DNA from: Pseudomonas fulva NBRC 16637 = DSM 17717
Lineage (GTDB): Bacteria > Pseudomonadota > Gammaproteobacteria > Pseudomonadales > Pseudomonadaceae
Direction of reading: 5' to 3'
NCBI RefSeq assembly: GCF_000730565.1
Contig: NZ_BBIQ01000008.1
Location: 124,001-188,000 of the forward strand
Length of the DNA: 64,000 nt
Of the stretch, positions 1 through 8,081 are shown piece after piece. The notes beneath the pieces are model-generated. The model had not been told where the DNA came from. It did no database searches and was given only the letters and a program-made list of their open reading frames with translations. The first letter of the stretch is position 1; each line of letters begins with the position of its first letter. A program made the translations under genes and the position numbers.

Positions 1-617
1 ACGCACGCACCTACCCTGCCCCGCCATCGGTGCCACAAAGCCCGGCACGCTTCTGGTGCGGGACGTTACTGTTGGTGATGGCAGGCCTGGCCCTGCTGAG
101 CCTGGCCGGTCATCTGCTGCTCGACGCTGCCGTGGAAGTGGCCACTGACCTGGGCCTGTCCGAGCGCGTCATCGGCCTTACGGTGGTCGCCATCTGCACG
201 TCGTTGCCGGAACTGGCAGCAGCCCTGATCGCTGCCTTGCGCGGTGAACGCGAGATCGCCGTGGGCACGGTGATCGGCAGCAACCTGTTCAACCTGTTGG
301 GCGTATTGGGCCTGACCGCCGTGGTGACCCCCGAGCCCCTGTCGATTTCGCCCAATGCGCTGGATTTCGACCTGCCCGTCATGCTGGGTGTGGCCGCGTT
401 GAGCTTGCCGGTGTTCTATTCAGGCTATCGCATCACCCGGGCCGAAGGGCTGGTGTTCCTGTGCCTGTACCTGGCCTACGGCCTGCACATCGCCGCGTTC
501 ACCATGGGCATGCCCCTGGCCGGACGCCTGGAGCGCCTGATGCTGCTCTACGTATTGCCCGTGCTGGCGGTTGTGTTGGTGTACACCACGGTGCGCGCCT
601 GGCGCCGCCAGCATTGA
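1..617 (+). CDS. Sodium/calcium exchanger family protein, 5'-truncated by window edge
   Basis: Partial gene. The frame is open back to base 3 with no stop, so the GTG at 30 is probably internal. The visible ~200 residues are the C-terminal half of a cation/Ca exchanger of the YrbG/CaxA type, an inner-membrane antiporter normally about 350 residues long. The second alpha repeat is visible: a TSLPELAA motif followed by VGTVIGSNLFNLLGVLG, the ion-binding signature of the superfamily. Four to five hydrophobic segments follow and the protein ends in basic residues (RAWRRQH). The next gene converges on it. The family assignment is firm; the transported ion is not determined. Confidence 0.85.
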   Translation, partial: ARTYPAPPSVPQSPARFWCGTLLLVMAGLALLSLAGHLLLDAAVEVATDLGLSERVIGLTVVAICTSLPELAAALIAALRGEREIAVGTVIGSNLFNLLGVLGLTAVVTPEPLSISPNALDFDLPVMLGVAALSLPVFYSGYRITRAEGLVFLCLYLAYGLHIAAFTMGMPLAGRLERLMLLYVLPVLAVVLVYTTVRAWRRQH

Positions 618-632
618 GCACCCCAAGTCAGA

Positions 633-1994
633 TCAGCGGCTGGCCTGACGGGCCTTCTTCAACTTGAAGGCTACCCAGAGCAGCAGGATCCAGCCAGGGA
701 TCAGCATCACCGAGATGCGAATGGGCGGCGTCAGGTACATCACCACCAGGATCAGCACGATGAAGGCCAGGCACAGGTAGTTGGTGAACGGATGGCCCAG
801 GCTCTGGTAGAACGGCTGTACCCCTGCCGCGCGCTTGGCCTTGCGGAACTTGAGGTGGGTGATGCTGATGCTGGCCCAGTTGATCACCAGCGCCGACACC
901 GCCAGTGCCATCAGCAGGCCAAAGGCTTCGCCGGGCATCAGGTAGTTGATCACCACACACAGGCCCGTGGCCAGGGCAGAAATGCCTAAAGCTGCCAGGG
1001 GTACACCGCTGCGGCTGACCTTCAGCAATTGACGCGGGGCGTCACCTTGGCTAGCCAGGCCGAACAGCATGCGACTGTTGGCGTACACGCAGCTGTTGTA
1101 GACCGACAGCGCCGCTGTCAGGACCACGATGTTGAGGATGGTCGCGACCAGGTCGCTGTCCAGCTCATGGAAGATCATCACAAATGGACTGCCGCCTTGT
1201 ACCACCTTCTGCCAGGGGTACAACGAAAGCAGCACCGCCAGCGCGCCGATGTAGAAGATCAGGATCCGGTAGACCACCTGGTTGGTGGCCTTGGGAATGC
1301 TCTGGCGCGGATTGTCGGCTTCGGCGGCCGTGATGCCTACCAGTTCCAGGCCACCGAACGAAAACATGATCACGGCCAGGGCCATGACCAGGCCGCTCAC
1401 GCCATTGGGGAAGAACCCGCCGTATTGCCACAGGTTGGCCACGCTGGCGTCCGGGCCGCCGTTACCGGTGCTGAGCAACCAGGCGCCGAAACCTATCATG
1501 CTGACGATGGCCACGACTTTTACCAAGGCGAACCAGAACTCCATCTCGCCATAGACCTTCACCTGGGTGAGGTTGATCAGGTTGATCACCACAAAGAAGA
1601 TAGCGGCCGTGGCCCAGGTTGGAAAGTCAGGCCACCAGTACTGGACGTAGATACCCACCGCCGTCAGCTCGGCCATGCCGACCAACACGTAGACCACCCA
1701 GTAGTTCCAGCCAGACACGAAGCCTGCGAACTCGCTCCAGTACTGGTGGGCAAAATGGCTGAAGCTACCGGCCACCGGCTCTTCGACGACCATTTCCCCG
1801 AGCTGGCGCATGATCAGGAACGCCATCAGGCCAGCAATGGCATAGCCCAGCAAAACGGAGGGGCCGGCCAGCTGGATGGTCTGGGCAATGCCCAGGAACA
1901 ACCCCGTGCCGATGGCGCCGCCGAGCGCGATCAGCTGGATGTGACGATTCTTCAGCCCGCGCTGTAACCGCTCGGGCGTGCTCTGGTCTTGCAT
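633..1994 (-). CDS. Amino acid permease, AroP/PheP type
   Basis: A 453-residue inner-membrane APC-superfamily transporter with about twelve hydrophobic segments. The N-terminus RGLKNRHIQLIALGGAIGTG is the substrate-proximal signature of the enterobacterial-type amino acid transporter family (AroP, PheP, GabP, LysP). The SFGGLELVGITAAEADNPR region in the middle is also typical. By overall pattern it resembles aromatic amino acid or phenylalanine permeases, but substrate cannot be fixed from sequence alone. The ATG is preceded by AAAGGA at a good distance. It is monocistronic and converges on the exchanger gene with only 15 bases between the stops. Confidence 0.85.
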   Translation of the reverse strand: MQDQSTPERLQRGLKNRHIQLIALGGAIGTGLFLGIAQTIQLAGPSVLLGYAIAGLMAFLIMRQLGEMVVEEPVAGSFSHFAHQYWSEFAGFVSGWNYWVVYVLVGMAELTAVGIYVQYWWPDFPTWATAAIFFVVINLINLTQVKVYGEMEFWFALVKVVAIVSMIGFGAWLLSTGNGGPDASVANLWQYGGFFPNGVSGLVMALAVIMFSFGGLELVGITAAEADNPRQSIPKATNQVVYRILIFYIGALAVLLSLYPWQKVVQGGSPFVMIFHELDSDLVATILNIVVLTAALSVYNSCVYANSRMLFGLASQGDAPRQLLKVSRSGVPLAALGISALATGLCVVINYLMPGEAFGLLMALAVSALVINWASISITHLKFRKAKRAAGVQPFYQSLGHPFTNYLCLAFIVLILVVMYLTPPIRISVMLIPGWILLLWVAFKLKKARQASR

Positions 1995-2044
1995 GAAGTG
2001 TCCTTTCGCTCAGTGAGGCAATGCTGTTGTTTGCAGTCAAGAAT

Positions 2045-2986
2045 CTAGATCCATCCGCCCCACTGCAAGATGAAAATACCAATGTTGGTGGTGATCGCGG
2101 CCATCAGCGTGGTAATCACGATGATTGACGCGGCCAGTTCATGGTTGCCGTTGGCCGCACGCGCCATCACGTAGCTGGCCGCTGCGGTGGGGCTGCCGAT
2201 GTAGAGAAACAGGATGCCCAGTTCGGCCCCGCGAAAACCACAAAGCCAGGCACCCAGTGTGCCAACGAGTGGCAGCCAGGCCATTTTCACCAGGCTGGCG
2301 TCCACGGCCAACCTGCCGCTGTCGCGAAGGGCCGTCAGCGACAGGGTGCCGCCAATGCAGATCAGGGCAAGGGGTAAGGTCATCTGCGCCAGGTAGTCAC
2401 CGGAGGTGAGCAGCCAATTCGGCAAAGGGACCTGGCCGTAGGCCATGGGAATGGCGACCAGCACGCTGAGAATCAGCGGATTTTTCAGGATGCTTTTGAG
2501 GATGCTCCACGGGTCGGACTTCAGGTCGGGGCTGTAGACCGCCAGCACGATGGCAGACAATGAGTTGTACAACAGGATCACCAACCCAGCCAGTACCGCA
2601 CCCAGTGAGATGCCATAGTCGCCGTACAAGCTTGCGGCCAGCGCCAGGCCAATCACCCCGTTGTTGCCGCGAAAGGCGCCTTGGGTGTAGATACCACGGT
2701 CGGCCCACGGGCTGCGCCAGACGGCCATGCCCCAGGCGATGGCAAATCCGGCCAGGGTGGCCACCGTGAAATAGATCATGATCCCTGGCCGGACCGCCGC
2801 CGCCAGGTCGGCATGATAGATGCCAAGAAACAGCAAGGCCGGCATGCAGACGTTGAACACCAGTTGCGAAGCGACCTTGTTGAAGTTGTCGTCGATCAGG
2901 TGGATACGGCGAAGCAACACGCCCAGAAACAGCATGGCGAAAACGGGCGCCGTGATGTTCAGCGTCTGGATGAGAAGGGCAAGCAT
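2045..2986 (-). CDS. AEC-family (auxin efflux carrier type) transporter
   Basis: About 313 residues, roughly ten membrane segments, with the domain pattern of AEC/membrane-transport-protein carriers: NITAPVFAMLFLGVLLRR at the N-terminus and a second half with ICIGGTLSLTALR and SPTAAASYVMARAANGN. Family members export or import small organic acids such as malate or malonate; the substrate here is unknown. I start at MLALLIQTL rather than at a further-upstream in-frame ATG (3079), because the family begins with this hydrophobic segment and the extra 31 residues are arginine/proline-rich and atypical. It lies 50 bases upstream of the permease gene on the same strand. Confidence 0.8.
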   Translation of the reverse strand: MLALLIQTLNITAPVFAMLFLGVLLRRIHLIDDNFNKVASQLVFNVCMPALLFLGIYHADLAAAVRPGIMIYFTVATLAGFAIAWGMAVWRSPWADRGIYTQGAFRGNNGVIGLALAASLYGDYGISLGAVLAGLVILLYNSLSAIVLAVYSPDLKSDPWSILKSILKNPLILSVLVAIPMAYGQVPLPNWLLTSGDYLAQMTLPLALICIGGTLSLTALRDSGRLAVDASLVKMAWLPLVGTLGAWLCGFRGAELGILFLYIGSPTAAASYVMARAANGNHELAASIIVITTLMAAITTNIGIFILQWGGWI

Positions 2987-3081
2987 GGGCGCACGATCCT
3001 GAAAGGGGGTTGCCGTTAGGGGGCTAATGATACGCCAACGGCCAGGATTTGCGGGCATTGTGCGGTGATGGGAGCGCAACC

Positions 3082-3196
3082 GTGCCCTGCCGGGGCACTG
3101 GACCGGCCGCGATGGGCTGCGCAGCAGCCCCAGGTGTCAGCTGCGCAGCGCATGTTGTCGGGGCCGCTACCTCGCGGCAACAGGCCGCGCCTACAG
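3082..3196. repeat. Cluster of short palindromes, REP-like
   Basis: Between the AEC carrier gene and roxR lie several GC-rich inverted repeats in tandem: GTGCCC (3082-3087) with GGGCAC (3093-3098); GGGCTGC (3114-3120) with GCAGCCC (3124-3130); and GCCGC (3163-3167) with GCGGC (3174-3178), the last nested within TGTTG/CAACA. The stretch ends in GGCCGCGCCTACAG, reminiscent of the GCCCGCTCCTACAG ends of P. putida extragenic palindromes. No T-run follows, so a simple intrinsic terminator is unlikely for roxR. Confidence 0.45.
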
Positions 3197-3202
3197 CACG
3201 AT

Positions 3203-3766
3203 TCAGCGCCGAACTGGCCGCTTCTGCAATTTGCGCTGCAGTGTCCGGCGGTGCATGCCTAGCGCGCGTGCGGTCGCCGAGATGTTGCCCTCGTGCTCGT
3301 TCAGCACGCGCTGGATGTGTTCCCACTGCAGACGGTCCACGGACATGGGGTTTTCCGGCACCAGGGTGTCCAGGTCGGTATGCTCGGACAACAGGGCCGC
3401 CAGCACGTCGTCAGCGTCAGCCGGTTTGCACAGGTAGTTGCAGGCGCCGCGCTTGACCGCTTCCACGGCCGTGGCGATGCTCGAGTACCCGGTCAGGATG
3501 ACGACCCGCATTTCCGGGTCCAGCTCCAGCAGCTTGGGCAGCAGCACCAGGCCCGAATCCCCTTCCATTTTCAGGTCGAGCGTGGCGTAGTCCGGCAGGT
3601 CTTGCTGGGCCAGGACCAAACCTTCTTCGGCCGAGCTGGCGGTGCTTACCCGAAAGCCCCTGCGGCTCATGGCCCGGGCCATCACCCGGGTGAAGGTAGC
3701 ATCGTCGTCCACCAACAGCAGGTGCGGCAGCTCTTCGGTTTCAACCTGGGTTTCTTCACTCATCAT
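3203..3766 (-). CDS. roxR: Redox response regulator RoxR (RegA/PrrA family)
   Basis: A 187-residue response regulator. The receiver domain has the acidic cluster D20-D22, phospho-acceptor D64 within TLDLKM, T92 and K114 (LCKPA). After a proline-containing linker, residues about 145-183 form a Fis-type helix-turn-helix (GNISATARALGMHRRTLQRKL). This short receiver-plus-Fis-HTH architecture is that of RegA/PrrA/ActR/RoxR, which control terminal oxidase genes in response to respiratory redox state. Its start overlaps the stop of roxS (3763-3766) and is preceded by GAGGAGAAGC, so the pair is translationally coupled. A second ATG directly follows the first, so the start may be one codon later. Confidence 0.93.
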   Translation of the reverse strand: MMSEETQVETEELPHLLLVDDDATFTRVMARAMSRRGFRVSTASSAEEGLVLAQQDLPDYATLDLKMEGDSGLVLLPKLLELDPEMRVVILTGYSSIATAVEAVKRGACNYLCKPADADDVLAALLSEHTDLDTLVPENPMSVDRLQWEHIQRVLNEHEGNISATARALGMHRRTLQRKLQKRPVRR

Positions 3767-5019
3767 GCTTCTCCTCGCGTGCCATAGGGCAGGCGCAATT
3801 CGGTCAGGGTGCCACCTTGTTCATGACTATAGAGTTTCACTGAGCCACCCGCACGGGTGACGCTGGCCTTGCTCAGGAACAGGCCCAGGCCGAAGCCCTT
3901 GCCCTTGGTGGTAATGAAAGGTTTGCCAATGGCCTCGGCGATGGCCGGCGGTACGCCAGGGCCATGGTCGCGAATGCTGATGACGATGTCCTGGTGATCC
4001 CAGTCCAGGCGCACCTCCAGGTCATCAGGACAGGCGTCGGCGGCGTTGTTCAACAAGTTGAGCAGTGCCTGGGTCAGGTCAGGCGGCGGCGTCAACCGAG
4101 GGACGAGCCCATCACGCAGGCGCTGGAAGCGGTAACTGGCTTCCGGGCGCATGAGGTGCCAGCGGTTGAGGGCCTCGTCGAGCCAGACGGTGACCTCCTG
4201 CTCGACAATGGCCAGGCGGCGATTGGCCTCGGCGGCGCGAACCAGCTGTTGCAGTGTTTCTTTGCACAGTTTGACCTGGTCCTGAAGAATCTGCAGGTCT
4301 TCCTGCAGCAGCGGATCAGTATGGTCCTGGCGCATCTCGTTGAGCAACACGCTCATCGTCGCCAGCGGCGTACCCAGCTCGTGGGCCGCGCCCGCCGCCT
4401 GGGTGGCCACGGCCAGCAATTGCTCATCGCGCAGGCTTTCTTCGCGCCGCTCCGAGCGCAGGTGTTCCTGGCGCCGAAGCTCCTCGGCCATGCGCGCGGC
4501 AAAGAAGGTGATCACCGCCGCGGCCAGCGCAATGCTCAGCCACATGCCGTAGACCTGCATCTTGTCCCGTGCCAGCGGCAGGCCCTCAAGCGGGTAGAAC
4601 TGCACCAGCAGCAGGCTGTAGGCCGTCAGCGCGATGCCCGACAGAATCAGCGAATACAGCCAGGGCAGCGTCACCGCCGCGATCGCCAGCGGCACCAGGT
4701 AGTAGGACACGAAAGGGTTGGTCGAGCCGCCGGAGTAGTACAGCAGAGCGCTGTGTATCAACAGGTCGCACGCCAGTTGCAGGGCATATTCGAGTTCGGT
4801 GACCGGCAGCGATAGGCGCAGGCGCAGCGCCGTGAAGGCGCACAGCAGCGAGGACAAGGCCAGGGTGCCGGCCAGCGACAGCCAGGGCAGTGGCAGCAGC
4901 TCGGTCCAGTAGGCCACGCCGACCGAGCCGGCCTGGGCGGCCAAAACCAGGACGCGAATAACGGTCAGTCGCCAGAGGTTCTGGCGCGTAGCGGACAGCG
5001 GTTGTGCGGCGGCGAGCAT
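3763..5019 (-). CDS. roxS: Redox sensor histidine kinase RoxS (RegB/PrrB family)
   Basis: A 418-residue inner-membrane kinase. About six N-terminal membrane segments (residues 15-180) are followed by the H-box AAHELGTPLATM with H213, the N-box LLNNAADA, and ATP-lid motifs DHGPGVP and GKGFGLGLFLS. GGSTNPF (residues 97-103) matches the quinone-binding heptapeptide of RegB, and C252 in KLCKETL lies where RegB carries its redox-active cysteine. Known role of the family: it phosphorylates RoxR when the quinone pool is reduced. The start at 5019 is supported by GGAGA just upstream; the frame extends further but the extra 29 residues have no RBS. Confidence 0.93.
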   Translation of the reverse strand: MLAAAQPLSATRQNLWRLTVIRVLVLAAQAGSVGVAYWTELLPLPWLSLAGTLALSSLLCAFTALRLRLSLPVTELEYALQLACDLLIHSALLYYSGGSTNPFVSYYLVPLAIAAVTLPWLYSLILSGIALTAYSLLLVQFYPLEGLPLARDKMQVYGMWLSIALAAAVITFFAARMAEELRRQEHLRSERREESLRDEQLLAVATQAAGAAHELGTPLATMSVLLNEMRQDHTDPLLQEDLQILQDQVKLCKETLQQLVRAAEANRRLAIVEQEVTVWLDEALNRWHLMRPEASYRFQRLRDGLVPRLTPPPDLTQALLNLLNNAADACPDDLEVRLDWDHQDIVISIRDHGPGVPPAIAEAIGKPFITTKGKGFGLGLFLSKASVTRAGGSVKLYSHEQGGTLTELRLPYGTRGEA

Positions 5020-5220
5020 GAGCTCTCCTGATGAGTGCTCCAGAAAATCGGCTGGAGTATACCGAAGCGGGGCATGCTGCTGCAGTGATGCGGCAAAGCG
5101 CCACACTTTGTCACAGCTTCATGGGGCCAGCGCTGAACCCACTACACTGTTCCCGGTCTGATGGGCCATGCGTGGAATGGATGGCCACACCCCACGCTTT
5201 CATCTGCCAAGGAGCACCTT

Positions 5221-5937
5221 ATGCTAATCCAACGTCGCGGCGCTGCCCTTCTCTTGTCCTGCGGTTTGCTGGCCAGCTTGCCAGCGCTGGCCGCCGATGA
5301 GCCGCGCTTCAATCAGGTGTCACTGCGCGCCGAAGTGAGCAAGGAAGTGGCACGCGACCTGATGGTCGTGACCCTCTACAGCGAAGCGCAGAACACCGAC
5401 CCGGGCAAGCTTGCCAAGCAGATCACCGAGACCATGAACAAGGCTGTGCAGCAGTCGCGCCAGGTCAAGGACGTCAAGATCAGCCAGGGCAGCCGCAACA
5501 GCTACCCGGTGTACGACACCAAGGGCCAGAAGATTACCGGCTGGCGCGAGCGTGCCGAGCTGCGGCTCGAAAGCGCGGACTTCCCAGCGCTTTCACAGCT
5601 CACCGCCGAGCTGCTGCAAGACCTGAAAATGGGCGGCATGGACTTCTCCATCTCACCAGCCACCCGCAAGTCCAGCGAAGACGCGCTGCTCAAGGAAGCC
5701 GTCGACGCATTCAAGGCGCGCGCCCAATTGGCCACCGAAGCCCTGGGCGGCAGTGGTTACAAGGTGGTCAGCCTCAACCTGAACAGCAGCGGCTATCCAC
5801 GGCCTTACCTGCGCAGTGCACCGATGGCGATGAAGGCCATGGCAGCAGACGAAGCTGCGCCAGCGCCGGACATCGAGGCGGGCACCAGCGAAGTGAGCAT
5901 GAACGCCGATGGCTTGATCGAAGTGCAGATGCCTTGA
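5221..5937 (+). CDS. Periplasmic SIMPL-domain (DUF541) protein
   Basis: A 238-residue secreted protein. The start at 5221 has AAGGAGCACCTT upstream; an earlier in-frame ATG at 5161 would bury the signal peptide. Residues 1-25 form a Sec signal peptide (basic start, leucine-rich core, ALAAD cleavage region). The rest fits the SIMPL/DUF541 fold: a repeated sheet-helix pattern with FNQVSLRAEVSKEVARDL near the mature N-terminus and WRERAELRLES centrally. Proteins of this family are periplasmic or membrane-anchored; some are linked to oxidative stress or envelope integrity, but no biochemical activity is established. It diverges from roxS with a 200-base spacer. Confidence 0.8.
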   Translation: MLIQRRGAALLLSCGLLASLPALAADEPRFNQVSLRAEVSKEVARDLMVVTLYSEAQNTDPGKLAKQITETMNKAVQQSRQVKDVKISQGSRNSYPVYDTKGQKITGWRERAELRLESADFPALSQLTAELLQDLKMGGMDFSISPATRKSSEDALLKEAVDAFKARAQLATEALGGSGYKVVSLNLNSSGYPRPYLRSAPMAMKAMAADEAAPAPDIEAGTSEVSMNADGLIEVQMP

Positions 5938-6312
5938 CGGCGAGGTGGCAGGGGCAGGCCCCAGGCCAGCCCCCTGACCAGCAACTGATGCCCTGGCGCC
6001 TTGACTGCCCCGTCAGGGCTTTTCACCCTGCCCTGAAGGAAGGCCTGCATTTTAAGAGATTTCCTACACCCTCTTAAGCCTTTCCCGACATCCTCATCCA
6101 ATCAGCAATATTCAGCAAAAAGCCATCATTTTGCCCTCGCAAACGTTTAACTCCGCCAAAAGTTACACCGATGCGACATTCATGTACTGCCGTGCCACTT
6201 TTCAAGTCCCGACTAACCTTGTGCATATTGCATTGGGCCCACCCCTGCATAAGTATCCGCAGGTCGGCTCACGAGGCCGCCCTCTCTGAACAATGACAAC
6301 AATGAGGCCAAC
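5938..6312. other. Intergenic region upstream of the peptide-uptake locus
   Basis: 375 bases without a credible gene. The first part holds the probable terminator of the SIMPL gene (5990-6023). The segment from about 6040 to 6240 is clearly more AT-rich than its surroundings, as expected of a promoter region. Near 6223 the sequence TGCATATTGCA is a small inverted repeat (TGCA-TAT-TGCA), a possible operator, but I cannot assign a factor or a convincing -35/-10 pair. The ribosome site before the next gene is weak (ATGAGGCCAAC). Confidence 0.4.
5990..6023 (+). terminator. Probable intrinsic terminator after the SIMPL gene
   Basis: GCCCTG (5990-5995) and CAGGGC (6014-6019) can pair around an 18-base loop that itself is GC-rich, followed by TTTT (6020-6023). 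The stem is short and the loop long, so strength is uncertain. Confidence 0.4.
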
Positions 6313-7911
6313 ATGCTCAAACATGCAGTCATTCCGTTCCTGCTAGGCGCAGGGTTGCTCACTGGCGCGCCGTCGGCCTTCGCCGCTTCGAACCTGGTGT
6401 TCTGTTCAGAAGGCAGCCCGGCCGGCTTCGACCCGGGGCAATACACCACCGGTACCGATTTCGACGCCTCGGCCGAAACGGTCTTCAACCGGTTGACTCA
6501 GTTCGAGCGGGGCGGCACTGCGGTCATTCCGGGGCTGGCAACGCGCTGGGAGGTTGCAGAAGATGGCAAGACCTACACCTTCCACCTGCGCGAAGGCGTG
6601 AAGTTCCACACCACCGACTACTTCAAGCCCACCCGCCCGTTCAATGCAGACGACGTGCTGTTCACGTTCAACCGCATGCTCGACAAGGACCATCCATTCC
6701 GCAAGGCCTACGCCACCGAGTTCCCGTACTTCACCGACATGGGCATGGACAAGAACATCGCCGGGATCGAGAAACTGGACGAGCACACGGTCAAGTTCAC
6801 CCTCAACGACGTCGACGCCGCGTTCATCCAGAACCTGGCCATGAGCTTTGCCTCGATCCTGTCCGCCGAATACGCCGAGCAGTTGCTTAAAACCGGCCGC
6901 CCTAGCGACATCAACCAGCAACCGATAGGCACCGGCCCGTTCGTGTTCCAGCGCTACCAGAAAGACTCGCAGATCCGCTACAAGGCCAACCGTGCCTACT
7001 GGGCGCCCGAGCAGGTGAAGCTCGACAACCTGGTGTTCTCGATCAATGTCGATCCGTCGGTGCGCATCCAGAAACTGCGCCGCAACGAGTGCCAGGTCAC
7101 CCTGCATCCGCGGCCGGCCGACCTGCCAGGGCTCAAGCAGGACACGAACGTGCAGGTCTTGCAGCAAGCAGGGTTCAACCTGGGCTATATCGCCTACAAC
7201 ACCCAGCACCCGCCATTCGATCGGCTTGAGGTGCGCCAGGCCATGGACATGGCAGTCAACAAGCAGGCCATCCTGCAGGCGGTCTACCAGGAAGCAGGAC
7301 AACGGGCGGTCAACGCCATGCCGCCCACCCAGTGGTCCTACGACACTAGCATCACCGATGCACCGCACGACCCGGAAAAAGCCCGCCAGCTGCTCGAACA
7401 GGCCGGGGTCAAGCCTGGCACCGAAATCACTCTGTGGGCCATGCCGGTGCAACGCCCCTACAACCCCAACGCCAAGCTGATGGCCGAAATGCTCCAGGCC
7501 GATTGGAGCAAGCTGGGCTTGAAGGTGCGCATCGTCAGCTACGAATGGGGCGAATACATCAAGCGCCTCAAGAGCGGCGAGCACGATGTGGCGCTGATCG
7601 GCTGGACCGGTGACAACGGCGACCCCGACAACTGGCTGGGTACGCTGTACAGCTGCGACGCCATTGGCAGCAACAACTATTCGCAATGGTGCGACCCGCA
7701 GTACGACAGCCTGGTCAAGCAAGCCAAGCAGGTTACCGACCAAGCTCAGCGCACCACGCTCTATCAGCAAGCCCAGCAGCGGCTCAAGCAGCAGGTGCCG
7801 ATCACGCCAGTGGCCCACTCCACTGTCAATCAGCCCCTGAGCACCCGAGTGTCTGGGTTCAAGGTCAGCCCGTTCGGGCGCAACGAGTTTTCCGGCGTCA
7901 GCGTCGATTAG
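6313..7911 (+). CDS. Periplasmic dipeptide-binding protein, DppA family (first copy)
   Basis: A 532-residue periplasmic solute-binding protein of ABC family 5. A signal peptide (LLGAGLLTGAPSAFAAS) is followed by LVFCSEGSPAGFDPGQYTTG, the characteristic N-terminus of DppA-type proteins, and the TYTFHLREGVKFH and IGTGPFVFQRY signatures. It delivers di/tripeptides to an inner-membrane permease; here the only cognate permease in sight is dppBC downstream. A close paralogue of about the same length lies beyond the porin gene at 9531, with shared stretches such as GVKFHTTDYFKP. Whether the two differ in peptide preference cannot be read from the sequence. Confidence 0.93.
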   Translation: MLKHAVIPFLLGAGLLTGAPSAFAASNLVFCSEGSPAGFDPGQYTTGTDFDASAETVFNRLTQFERGGTAVIPGLATRWEVAEDGKTYTFHLREGVKFHTTDYFKPTRPFNADDVLFTFNRMLDKDHPFRKAYATEFPYFTDMGMDKNIAGIEKLDEHTVKFTLNDVDAAFIQNLAMSFASILSAEYAEQLLKTGRPSDINQQPIGTGPFVFQRYQKDSQIRYKANRAYWAPEQVKLDNLVFSINVDPSVRIQKLRRNECQVTLHPRPADLPGLKQDTNVQVLQQAGFNLGYIAYNTQHPPFDRLEVRQAMDMAVNKQAILQAVYQEAGQRAVNAMPPTQWSYDTSITDAPHDPEKARQLLEQAGVKPGTEITLWAMPVQRPYNPNAKLMAEMLQADWSKLGLKVRIVSYEWGEYIKRLKSGEHDVALIGWTGDNGDPDNWLGTLYSCDAIGSNNYSQWCDPQYDSLVKQAKQVTDQAQRTTLYQQAQQRLKQQVPITPVAHSTVNQPLSTRVSGFKVSPFGRNEFSGVSVD

Positions 7912-8081
7912 CACCGACTGGCAGGCAGGGCGCGCAGGGGGGGGAGACCCGCGCGCCATGCCTACCCATCGCCCGCTTAAGCCTCGGTGATCCCGGGGCG
8001 CCCCAGGCAACACGGCAACACGGCAACACCCACCCGGCCCACAAGGCCGGCAATAACTAGAAATGAAAAGGAGCTTCTATC

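Noticed and set aside
6406..8013. 535-codon open frame antisense to the first dppA copy
   Set aside because: Shadow frame of a well-supported gene; composition is atypical and no ribosome site precedes it.
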